64,000 bases of DNA, taken from assembly GCA_009772925.1 (NCBI GenBank), contig WOUQ01000006.1, positions 124,001-188,000 of the forward strand, given 5' to 3'. Source of the stretch: a bacterium. GTDB lineage: Bacteria > Pseudomonadota > Gammaproteobacteria > Burkholderiales > Thiobacillaceae. Position numbers and translations under genes: made by a program. Shown in pieces: positions 57,071 to 64,000 of the stretch (position 1 is its first letter; every line of letters begins with the position of its first letter). The notes beneath the pieces are model-generated. The model made no database searches. It was given only the letters and a program-made list of their open reading frames with translations, and had not been told where the DNA came from.

Positions 57071-59569
57071 TCAATCCTGTTCAGGCCGGCTGATCGACGC
57101 GAGGCGCCTGGCGAAGTCTTCGGCGGGCAAGGGATGGCTGAACAAATAGCCTTGACCCTCGTCGCATTGCCGGGCTCGGAGGAATGCCAATTGGGTATCC
57201 GTTTCCACACCCTCGGCGATCACCCGCTGCTGGAGGCTTTTCCCCATGCCGATCACCGCGCTGACGATGGCGCCGTTGTCCGCTGCCGTGGCGATGTCGC
57301 GCACGAAGGATTGATCGATCTTCAGGGTGTCGATGGGAAAGCGCTTCAGGTAACTCAGGCTCGAATAACCCGTGCCGAAATCATCGATGGCCAGCCGCAC
57401 CCCCATGGACTGGAGCGCCTCCAGCACCGACGCCGAAGCCCCGGCGTCCTGCATGAGGATGCTTTCGGTCAATTCCAGCTCGAGATAGCGTGGCGCCAGG
57501 CCGGTCTCCTTCAGGATCAGAGCGACACCTTCGAGAAAGTCCTTGTGCCTGAACTCTACAGACGAAATATTGACCGCCACGGGCACCACGCGCAGTCCCG
57601 CATCCAGCCAGAACTGGACTTGCCGGCAGGCTTCACGCAGCACCCAGCGGCCGATCGGGACGATGAGCCCGCACTCTTCCGCGATCGGCACGAACTGTCC
57701 AGGGTAGACCAGTCCAAGCGCCGGGTCTCGCCAGCGGATGAGGGCCTCGGCGCCGGTCATCAGGCCTGAAGCCAGATCGATTTTCGGTTGGTAATGCAGC
57801 ACGAACTCGCCCTGCTTCAGTGCGCGGCGCAGATTGATTTCCACAGCCAGGCGACGGACCGCGCGAGTGTTCATGTCGGCCTTGAAGAACTGGTATTTGT
57901 TGCGGCCGCTGGCCTTGGCATGAAACATCGCGGTGTCCGCGTTCTGCATGATGGCTTCCACGCTGCCGCCGTCATCGGGATAGATGCTGATGCCGATGCT
58001 CAGGGTGACATGCAGTTCGTGCCCGTCGATCAAGTGGGGTGCGACGAAGGCGGCCAGCAAGGTTTCCGCGACATGGGCCGCGTCATGGGGCTGTTCCAGT
58101 TCCGCCAGCAGGATCACGAATTCGTCACCGCCCTGCCGACATACCGTGTCCGTGGCGCGTATGCATGCGGCCAGGCGGTCCGAGACGGACTGAAGCAGTT
58201 GGTCGCCAATGGCATGTCCCAGGGAATCGTTGATGTGCTTGAAAAAATCCAGATCCAGGAACAGCAGGCCGACTTGCTTGCGGTGCCGGTTGGCCAGCCC
58301 GATCGCCTGGGTCAGTCGCTCCGTGAGCAAAACCCGATTGGGCAGGCCGGTGAGAAAGTCGTGCTGGGCCAGATGGGCCATCTTCAAGGCCATGGCCCGG
58401 GATTGGCTGACGTCGTGGAACACGATCACCGCGCCGATGACCAGGCCGTTCCGATTGTGGATGGGCGCGGCGGAATCCTCGATGGACGACTCCAGCCCAT
58501 CGCGTCGGACCAGGACGCAATCCTTGGCCAACCCCACGACCCGGTTCTCCGCGATGGCGAGCTGGGCCGGATTCGGGGCGGCTTGCCGGGTCACGCCGTC
58601 GATGATCCTGAACACCTCCGCGAGGGGCCGGCCCAGCGCGTCCTCGCGGGACCAGCCGGTCATCGCCTCGGCCACCAGATTCATGTAGGTCACGTTGCCC
58701 GACAGATCGGTGGTCAGCACCGCATCGCCGATGGAGTTGAGGGTGACCTGGGCGCGTTCCTTTTCCTCGAACAAGGCCTCTTCCGCCGCCCGCAAGATGA
58801 ACTCCGCCGTCTTACGCTCGGTAATGTCCTCAAGCGTCTGGACGAAACCGCGCGATCCCGCCTCTGCGCCCATGGTGGCGCTGTTGACGCGCGTCCAGAC
58901 GACACTTCCGTCTTCGCGCAGAAAGCGGAACTCCGTCTGGAACGGCGCCAGCCCCCGCGCCGCTTTGTGCCACTCGGCCAGGACACGCTCCCTATCCTCC
59001 GGGTGGATCGCCACGCTCCAGTTGGTGCCCAGCGTCTGCGCGAGGCTCAACCCCGATATGCCTTGATAAGCCGCGTTGGTATAGATGCAGCCACCTTCCG
59101 CATCGGCGACGAAGATGCCCAGCGGCGAGGCGTCGCTCATGGCCCGGAAACGCGCCTCGCTGTCCCGCAGGGCGCTCCGGGTCGCCTTGCGCTCGATCAC
59201 GTAGCGCAAGGCGCGCGGCAACCAGTGGGCGTCGACGGGGCCTTTGGCGAAATAATCCTGGGCGCCGCGCGCCACGGCCAGGCGGGCGGTGTCCTCATCG
59301 CTAGTTCCGCTCAAAACCAGGATCAGGGCCTGGGGCGCCGCCTTGAGCACTTGATCGAACACAGCCAGGCCCTGGACATCCGGCAGCGTGAGGTCGAGCA
59401 GGATGACCTCGAACCCTCCCCCACCGAGTCGTTCGAGGGCATCCGACAATTGTGTCACCCACTCGACGCGAAACGGGCTGTCCGCCATACCCGCGAGGGC
59501 GGCCTGGATCAGCTCGGCATCGATGGGGTCGTCCTCGACGAGAAGCAGGGTGGTTGGCGCAGCGTCCAT
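57071..59569 (-). CDS. Response regulator with PAS, GGDEF and EAL domains
   Basis: An 832-residue c-di-GMP protein: receiver (about 5-125; LLDLTLPDVQG), PAS (about 140-260; ASPLGIFVADAEGGCIYTN), a second PAS (about 275-400), GGDEF (about 415-570, intact RQGGDEF near 481) and EAL (about 585-825, AEALIRW near 608, IDDFGTGYSSLSYL). Both catalytic motifs are intact. No membrane segment. No kinase gene is next to it. It is not a duplicate of the 26764-28926 protein, having a different PAS content. Confidence 0.93.
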   Translation of the reverse strand: MDAAPTTLLLVEDDPIDAELIQAALAGMADSPFRVEWVTQLSDALERLGGGGFEVILLDLTLPDVQGLAVFDQVLKAAPQALILVLSGTSDEDTARLAVARGAQDYFAKGPVDAHWLPRALRYVIERKATRSALRDSEARFRAMSDASPLGIFVADAEGGCIYTNAAYQGISGLSLAQTLGTNWSVAIHPEDRERVLAEWHKAARGLAPFQTEFRFLREDGSVVWTRVNSATMGAEAGSRGFVQTLEDITERKTAEFILRAAEEALFEEKERAQVTLNSIGDAVLTTDLSGNVTYMNLVAEAMTGWSREDALGRPLAEVFRIIDGVTRQAAPNPAQLAIAENRVVGLAKDCVLVRRDGLESSIEDSAAPIHNRNGLVIGAVIVFHDVSQSRAMALKMAHLAQHDFLTGLPNRVLLTERLTQAIGLANRHRKQVGLLFLDLDFFKHINDSLGHAIGDQLLQSVSDRLAACIRATDTVCRQGGDEFVILLAELEQPHDAAHVAETLLAAFVAPHLIDGHELHVTLSIGISIYPDDGGSVEAIMQNADTAMFHAKASGRNKYQFFKADMNTRAVRRLAVEINLRRALKQGEFVLHYQPKIDLASGLMTGAEALIRWRDPALGLVYPGQFVPIAEECGLIVPIGRWVLREACRQVQFWLDAGLRVVPVAVNISSVEFRHKDFLEGVALILKETGLAPRYLELELTESILMQDAGASASVLEALQSMGVRLAIDDFGTGYSSLSYLKRFPIDTLKIDQSFVRDIATAADNGAIVSAVIGMGKSLQQRVIAEGVETDTQLAFLRARQCDEGQGYLFSHPLPAEDFARRLASISRPEQD

Positions 59570-59637
59570 GGCTAAACGTTGGGGAGGTGTCGATTGAGCT
59601 TTAGCGAACCTGTATGGGGCTTTCCCGGATTAGAGGG

Positions 59638-59934
59638 CTAGGCCCGCTCAGCGCCGGAAATCGATTTTTCGGTGAAAACGTAGTCCCTGAGTTCTTTGGA
59701 AAACCTTGGGTCTTTGCGCCGTATCCACTCCAGCAGCATGGATGCGTGTTCCTTTTCCTCGTCCCGGTTGTGCTCGATGATGGCCTTGAGTTCCGAGTCC
59801 GTGCATGTCTGCGCCCGTTGGTTGTACCCATCGACGGCTTCCAGCTCTTCCATCAAGGAAACGAGGGCCCGGTGCATATCGCGTGTTTCAGCGGAAAGTT
59901 CCTCTACAGGCTCGTGATAGCCAATGCTGGACAT
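59638..59934 (-). CDS. Encapsulated-ferritin-like (EncFtn) protein, orphan
   Basis: A 98-residue two-helix ferritin-like protein. The core MHRALVSLMEELEAVDGYNQR and NRDEEKEHASMLLEWIRRKDP matches EncFtn, whose Glu (MEELEA) and the EEKEH Glu and His bind iron at a dimer interface. Differences: the Trp of the family's VDWY is Gly here, and after the FTEK end there is no LxIGSL-type encapsulin targeting tail. No encapsulin gene is near. GGGAG lies seven bases before the ATG. So iron oxidation is plausible but storage in a shell is not supported. Confidence 0.82.
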   Translation of the reverse strand: MSSIGYHEPVEELSAETRDMHRALVSLMEELEAVDGYNQRAQTCTDSELKAIIEHNRDEEKEHASMLLEWIRRKDPRFSKELRDYVFTEKSISGAERA

Positions 59935-60070
59935 TTAATTTCTCCCGATGCTTGTGCAATTCCTGGCGAAGCCGACCTGCCTTTGACGCAAGCACGCACC
60001 GCCCCTGTTTTCCCGCTTCGGCTTGAACGGACGCGAGAAACCATCGCTTCTATCGAATCAGCAGCGCACT

Positions 60071-60277
60071 TCACAGCACGCGCAGATTCCCTTCCCAGTC
60101 GCAATCCATCGAATGGCAGCGATAGCGGTGGACCATAATGAATTTGCTGATGAGCAGATCCACGAGCCGGCGTGGAACCCGAATCACGGAACTGCCGCAG
60201 CGGGGGCATTCGTGTTCCGAAATGAAATAGCCCGCTCCCTCGGGAAGATACCTCTCGACCACCGGATGCGCGTTCAT
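60071..60277 (-). CDS. Small zinc-ribbon-like protein
   Basis: A 68-residue protein with CPRCGS (about 24-29) and YRCHSMDCDWEG (about 53-64), two Cys pairs that could bind one zinc. The middle is basic and aliphatic (RVPRRLVDLLISKFIMVHRYR). Similar short hypothetical proteins occur in betaproteobacteria; function unknown. A weak ribosome site; the Cys pattern is the main support. Confidence 0.6.
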   Translation of the reverse strand: MNAHPVVERYLPEGAGYFISEHECPRCGSSVIRVPRRLVDLLISKFIMVHRYRCHSMDCDWEGNLRVL

Positions 60278-60618
60278 GGCCTGGCCCGCCCCATGGCGGC
60301 GGCTCTGGAGTGTCCTTGGCCCGGTGCCAATTCGTTCGACTCGATCGAGGTGGCGGGGGCCACGCTTCCTCCTTCATTCTCCCAGTCATCCATCGCTGTC
60401 CGATGTCGCCCCGCTTGCATGGAGCGGAAACGCTCAACCAGAAGAGTGGCGAGAGTGGCGCTGGCATCCCCGACCCGATCAAACGATGGGATGTGGCATC
60501 CATATCTCATCATGATTGGAATCCTGTTGATGAAGCGTGCCCCGAAGCCTCCGGACGCCGTGCGAACCTAACGGCGCGCACGGCCTGGTCAAGCCGCAAG
60601 CAATGCTTCGAATGGTTT
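60278..60618. other. Region without a convincing gene
   Basis: 341 bp between the zinc-ribbon gene and csbD. Open frames exist on both strands but none has a start, ribosome site and composition like a real gene. No clear repeat or terminator seen. Confidence 0.4.
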
Positions 60619-60816
60619 CTAGTTGAGGTCTTCAAAGCGCTTGACCTGCTTCTCGGCCTCGTCCTTCGTGACGCCGTAAGCCTCCTGGATCTTGCCCGTC
60701 AGTTCGATGCGCTTGCCGGCGATCACATCCAGGTGGTCGTCGGTGAGCTTGCCCCACTGGGCCTTCACTTTGCCTCTGAATTGCTTCCAATTGCCTTCGA
60801 CGATGTCCCAGTTCAT
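60619..60816 (-). CDS. CsbD-family stress protein
   Basis: A 65-residue hydrophilic protein. MNWDIVEGNWKQFRGKVKAQ, WGKLTDDHLDVIAGKR and EKQVKRFE are the CsbD/YjbJ pattern, abundant stress-induced proteins of unknown mechanism. An AAGGAGG site lies seven bases before ATG 60816; the in-frame extension upstream is ignored. It lies about 190 bases downstream of the 22-bp motif shared with the GlsB-type gene. Confidence 0.94.
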   Translation of the reverse strand: MNWDIVEGNWKQFRGKVKAQWGKLTDDHLDVIAGKRIELTGKIQEAYGVTKDEAEKQVKRFEDLN

Positions 60817-61330
60817 CTCAACCTCCTTAAGTTCCGAACCCGGTGGCGAAATTGCCAGTCGGGCATCCTGCGTCATAGTCGGCCACTCGCCAGCCACGCA
60901 ACCCACGCAGTGCCTGACTGTCCGGGGAGACACAGGGAGGTGGCCGGTACTGGTTTCATGGAAACGCCGGATGTGGGTTCAAGGCTGCTCGCATGCCCAG
61001 GCCCAGTCGGTACGGTGTCGAACATAGGGTGGCAGGGTCTGCCGGTAGGGTCATGGAGCACCGCGCAACGGCGCATCCAATCTTTGTCCAACGCACCAGA
61101 GTCAGAGCGGAACAGAGCTCGGCGCGGCAATGGAGGCCATTACCGGGGAGGCGGCGAGAAAAAAGATTGAAATCAGGATGTTTCCACTGTGTTTGCTAGC
61201 GCACCGAAGCGAGCGGGAGTTTTATGCATTCTGTCCCTGTGCCGGGCACGTCTCCCAAGATCGCGCCGGTGTATTCGCGGATCCATTAAACCCTCCGCGC
61301 CAGGATTTTCCATTCATCACAGGAGTTCTC
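60817..61330. other. Divergent regulatory region, csbD and collagen-like gene
   Basis: 514 bp with no supported gene. It holds the 22-bp motif copy (61006-61027) toward csbD and the leader of the collagen-like gene (AGGAGTTCTC before 61331). The rest shows nothing I recognise. Confidence 0.45.
61006..61027 (-). promoter_or_regulatory. 22-bp stress-gene motif, copy 2
   Basis: Minus strand CTATGTTCGACACCGTACCG followed by AC, 20 of 22 identical to the copy at 56889-56910 and in the same orientation relative to its downstream stress gene (csbD). Confidence 0.4.
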
Positions 61331-61597
61331 ATGAAGCTTTTGATACTGATTTCGACCGTGCTCGCCGTGCTGGGCCTGAGCGCCTGCGAAAGGACCAGCA
61401 CCGTCTATGTACCCACGGAGCCCGTCGCCGGCCCCGCCGGCCCCCAGGGTGCCCAGGGCAGCCCGGGTGAAACCGGATTCCAGGGCGCCACCGGCATGCA
61501 GGGCGACCAGGGCAACAAGGGCGCGACCGGCATGCCCGGCGAGTCCACCACGGTGATCGTGGTGCCGCCCCCGCCGCCCGCCGCACCCGCAAATTAA
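61331..61597 (+). CDS. Collagen-like repeat lipoprotein
   Basis: An 88-residue lipoprotein: signal peptide and lipobox LGLSACER (Cys near 19), a short spacer (STVYVPTEPVA), then about 13 Gly-X-Y triplets (GPAGPQGAQGSPGETGFQ and on, about 33-72) and a Pro-rich end (VVPPPPPAAP). The triplets could form a collagen-like triple helix on the cell surface. AGGAG seven bases before the ATG sets the start. A DUF3309 peptide gene follows 21 bases later. Confidence 0.8.
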   Translation: MKLLILISTVLAVLGLSACERTSTVYVPTEPVAGPAGPQGAQGSPGETGFQGATGMQGDQGNKGATGMPGESTTVIVVPPPPPAAPAN

Positions 61598-61618
61598 CCA
61601 CACATTGAGGAGATCACC

Positions 61619-61777
61619 ATGAGTCTGGGCACCATACTTCTGATCGTTCTGATCCTGATCCTGATCGGCGTCATTCCGGCTTGGCCCCACAGCAAGAGTT
61701 GGGGCTATGGCCCCAGCGGCGCATTGGGTTTGGTCGTGGTCATTATCATCGTGCTGCTGTTGCTGGGACGGATATGA
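61619..61777 (+). CDS. DUF3309 family membrane peptide
   Basis: A 52-residue protein with two hydrophobic helices (GTILLIVLILILIGVIPAW and LGLVVVIIIVLLLLGRI) joined by HSKSWGYGPSG, the DUF3309 pattern. GAGGAGATCACC precedes the ATG. Found near stress genes in many proteobacteria; function unknown. Probably co-transcribed with the collagen-like gene. Confidence 0.9.
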   Translation: MSLGTILLIVLILILIGVIPAWPHSKSWGYGPSGALGLVVVIIIVLLLLGRI

Positions 61778-61849
61778 GGGATCGTTCCGCTACCCGATCG
61801 CCCCGGAATTGAACAATGGACGCACAAGTGATCCGTTGAGGGAGGGGTG

Positions 61850-63280
61850 ATGTTTGCCTCGGTCCTGGATGCGCCGCGTCGGCGACCGCATCGTTACCGT
61901 CGGCTGACCCCGAGCCTGCTGGTTCTTCTTGGACTGGCCGCTTGCGGCAGCCTGCCGACGATCGTGCCCGACCTGGCGCGACGTCCCGGTCCGCCCGCAC
62001 AACTGGAAGGGGCGCGCGGTCCGCTATCGGTCGCGCAGAGCAAGACGATTCTCGCCCGACTGGAAAGCAGCGGTCAGGAAACCGGCATCTTCGAGCGCCA
62101 CCTGGCCATCGAGGAGGCCATCGTCGGCAGTCCGCTGACCACCGGCAACCGGGTGCGCTTGCTCCAGGACGGGCCGGCCACCTACCAGGCCATGTACGCG
62201 GCCATCCAGACGGCCGAAGACCACATCAACATGGAGACCTACATCCTGGACGACGACGAGGTGGGCCAGCGTTTCGCCCAGGCCTTGATCGCCAAGCAAC
62301 AGCAAGGCGTGCAGGTCAATATCATCCGCGACAGCGTCGGTACCCTCGGCACGCCCACGGCCTTCTTCCAGAACATGGCGGACAGCGGCATCGAAGTGCT
62401 CGAATTCAACCCCATCAATCCCACGGCGACACGCAAGGATTGGGAACTCAACCAGCGCGACCACCGCAAGCTCCTGATTGTCGACGGGCACACGGCATTC
62501 CTGGGCGGCATCAACATCAGCAGCGTCTATTCCGGCGGCTCGTTCCGCAAGGGTTCGCGCGGCAAACCCAAGGGCGGGGCTGACGGCGACCTGGCCTGGC
62601 GCGACACCGACCTGGAAATCCAGGGGCCGGTGGTGGCTGAGTTCCAGAAGCTGTTCATCGCTGCCTGGGACAACCAGAAAGGCAAGCCGCTTGCCGAGAA
62701 GAACTACTTTCCACCCCCCGTGATCGCCGGGCGGGAGGTGGTGCGCGCCATCGGCAGTTCTCCCGACGAGCCCTACAGCCTGATCTATGCCACGCTGCTC
62801 TCGGCCATCACCAGCGCCGAGACCAGCGTGTACCTGACCAACGCCTATTTCGTGCCCGATCCGCAACTGCTCGATGCTCTCGAAGCGGCCGCCGGACGCG
62901 GCGTCGATGTGAAGCTGATCCTGCCCTCCAAGACCGATTCCTGGCTGGTGTTCCACGCCGGGCGCAACTACTACGAGCGGCTGTTGCGGGCGGGGGTGAA
63001 GCTGTACGAGCGGCGCGGCGTGATCCTGCACTCCAAGACGGCCCTGATCGACGGCGTCTGGGCCACGGTCGGCTCCACCAACCTGGACTGGCGCAGCTTC
63101 CTGCACAACCACGAATTGAACGCGGTGGTGCTGGGCACGGAGTTCGGCGATCAGGTGCGGGCCATGTTCGCCAAGGACCTGGCCGCATCCGATGAAATCA
63201 CGCTCGACAAATGGGAGCGGCGCGCGCTTCACCTGCGCCTCAAGGAGCTGTTCGCCCGGGTATGGGAGTACTGGCTGTGA
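61850..63280 (+). CDS. Phospholipase D-family lipoprotein (cardiolipin synthase-like)
   Basis: A 476-residue protein with signal peptide and lipobox LLGLAACGS (Cys near 33) and two PLD domains. First HKD motif HRKLLIVDGHTAFLGG (about 205), second HSKTALIDGVWATVGSTNLD (about 388), so the catalytic pair is complete. Family members join phosphatidylglycerols to cardiolipin or cleave phospholipids; as a lipoprotein it would act in the periplasm, an unusual location. Start ATG 61850 with GGAGGGG upstream; GTG 61847 is also possible. Confidence 0.86.
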   Translation: MFASVLDAPRRRPHRYRRLTPSLLVLLGLAACGSLPTIVPDLARRPGPPAQLEGARGPLSVAQSKTILARLESSGQETGIFERHLAIEEAIVGSPLTTGNRVRLLQDGPATYQAMYAAIQTAEDHINMETYILDDDEVGQRFAQALIAKQQQGVQVNIIRDSVGTLGTPTAFFQNMADSGIEVLEFNPINPTATRKDWELNQRDHRKLLIVDGHTAFLGGINISSVYSGGSFRKGSRGKPKGGADGDLAWRDTDLEIQGPVVAEFQKLFIAAWDNQKGKPLAEKNYFPPPVIAGREVVRAIGSSPDEPYSLIYATLLSAITSAETSVYLTNAYFVPDPQLLDALEAAAGRGVDVKLILPSKTDSWLVFHAGRNYYERLLRAGVKLYERRGVILHSKTALIDGVWATVGSTNLDWRSFLHNHELNAVVLGTEFGDQVRAMFAKDLAASDEITLDKWERRALHLRLKELFARVWEYWL

Positions 63281-63619
63281 CCCTCGCCCCCGACAGCAAA
63301 CGCCTTGCGATCCTTGTACTGGCCCTGATAGGGCGGTTGTAACCGCCCATCAAATTACCTGATCGTCTAGCTTGGGAATAGGTATATAACCCTCTAACGA
63401 GGGCAGCAACTTCGCCGCCTCAACAAGCACACAGCAACCCTCTGGATGGTTGCCCGGCCGATCCGGCCCGAGTCTTCTCCCCTGAAACGTCCATACATTG
63501 GCGTTCCCCCCTTTTATCGGCATGGAAGCGCGCTCCGGCACTGCGCTGGCGCGCGCCATGACCGAACCCGAGTTGCTTTGGGCTGGGAGTTCCAGTTCCG
63601 AAGCTGAATGGAGCCACAC
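63281..63619. other. Intergenic region with hairpin
   Basis: 339 bp with no supported gene. It contains the perfect hairpin GGGCGGT-TGTA-ACCGCCC (63331-63348), 50 bases after the phospholipase gene, which may act as a terminator although no T-run follows. Short minus-strand frames here lack family resemblance. Confidence 0.45.
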
Positions 63620-64000
63620 ATGGAAAGCACCAGCACGAACAACACATTTCCCTTTCGCCTGTTTTCTCTTCTCTTCACGGCGATTGCCCTGCTGATCCTC
63701 GGCGGCGCCTGGTATGTGGGTGAAGAACGCATCAACGGCGAATTGGAGCTGGCTCGCTCCAACGAGATCGGCACCGTCGTCATGGGGGTACGGCGCCTGG
63801 ATGACGAGCTGCGCGCACCTTTCTATCAGCTGCGCGCCCTCGTCAAGGAAAGGGCCATACGGCAGGCCATCGACGCCAGTGGAAAGCTGAGCGAGCAGGG
63901 TATGGCAACCGCGTTCGCCAGCCTGCTCGCCTTCAACGAGATGTATGACAAGGTGCGCTGGATCGACCAGACCGGGCTGGAGCGGGTGCGGGTCAACGAG
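63620..64000 (+). CDS. Membrane sensor protein, N-terminal part (cut by window end)
   Basis: The first 127 codons of a larger protein. One membrane helix (LFSLLFTAIALLILGGAWYVG, about 13-33) is followed by a helical extracytoplasmic region and a Cache-like start (FNEMYDKVRWIDQTGLERVRVNE). Sensors of this type carry kinase or GGDEF output domains past the membrane, which would lie outside the window. A GGAG site lies before ATG 63620. Output domain unknown. Confidence 0.75.
   Translation, partial: MESTSTNNTFPFRLFSLLFTAIALLILGGAWYVGEERINGELELARSNEIGTVVMGVRRLDDELRAPFYQLRALVKERAIRQAIDASGKLSEQGMATAFASLLAFNEMYDKVRWIDQTGLERVRVNE

Noticed and set aside
60023-60571. 182-codon plus-strand frame
   Set aside because: Overlaps the zinc-ribbon gene in antisense and shows no domain or ribosome site.
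63350-63619. 89-codon minus-strand frame before the sensor gene
   Set aside because: No ribosome site or family resemblance; the region is AT-richer intergenic sequence.

Overview
The window is a GC-rich, densely coding bacterial chromosome segment with about 55 genes. The gene set suggests a facultatively anaerobic, flagellated betaproteobacterium (Rhodocyclales or Nitrosomonadales-like): the order ndk-rlmN-pilF-rodZ-ispG-hisS-yfgM-bamB-der, split TRAP transporters, an Rnf complex, and several c-di-GMP and stress proteins. This placement is inference from gene content and order. I saw no tRNA, rRNA, CRISPR array or insertion sequence.

Layout. 1-2223: end of a flagellar export operon (fliO partial, fliP, fliQ, fliR). 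2220-7194: a methyltransferase, dapA, bamC, an MBL-fold hydrolase, a DEAD-box helicase and a DUF3301 protein, tightly packed. 7197-10905: a B12-binding radical SAM protein, then an alpha/beta hydrolase and a methyltransferase on the other strand. 11044-23028: a LysR-type regulator divergent from rnfB-nifJ-rnfC-rnfD-rnfG-rnfE-rnfA and a small Cys-rich membrane protein. A 1654-residue 2-oxoacid:ferredoxin oxidoreductase sits inside the Rnf operon, so ferredoxin reduction and ferredoxin:NAD+ electron transfer are probably co-expressed. 23063-31652: recQ, an ATM1-type ABC exporter, a REC-PAS-GGDEF-EAL protein and an HDOD histidine kinase behind a consensus sigma-54 promoter, and darP (yjgA). 31736-41276: pmbA, a GDSL esterase, TRAP dctQM, an OmpA lipoprotein, FKBP, polyphosphate:AMP phosphotransferase, dctP, a Fur-family regulator and a RoxA-like oxygenase. 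41349-44694: peroxiredoxin, SlyD-like FKBP, accA, tilS. 44669-54921: a SPOR protein, then ndk to der. 55105-63280: a stress and envelope block (YihY, BON lipoprotein, GlsB/YeaQ, a GGDEF-EAL protein, an orphan encapsulated-ferritin-like protein, a zinc-ribbon protein, CsbD, a collagen-like lipoprotein, a DUF3309 peptide, a phospholipase D lipoprotein). 63620-64000: start of a membrane sensor cut by the window end.

The most unusual signals are between genes. (1) A GGGAAAC/GTTTCCC inverted-repeat family occurs three times, around the rnfC start and on both sides of hisS; it has been translated into the RnfC N-terminus and the HisS C-terminus. (2) A 110-bp unit is repeated in tandem between rlmN and pilF so that each copy encodes a 37-residue ORF joined to its neighbours by ATGA overlaps. 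(3) A sigma-54 promoter with clustered CGACAG/CTGTCG half-sites precedes the HDOD kinase. (4) A perfect 10-bp inverted repeat lies between the LysR gene and rnfB. (5) A 22-bp motif is shared upstream of the csbD and glsB genes.
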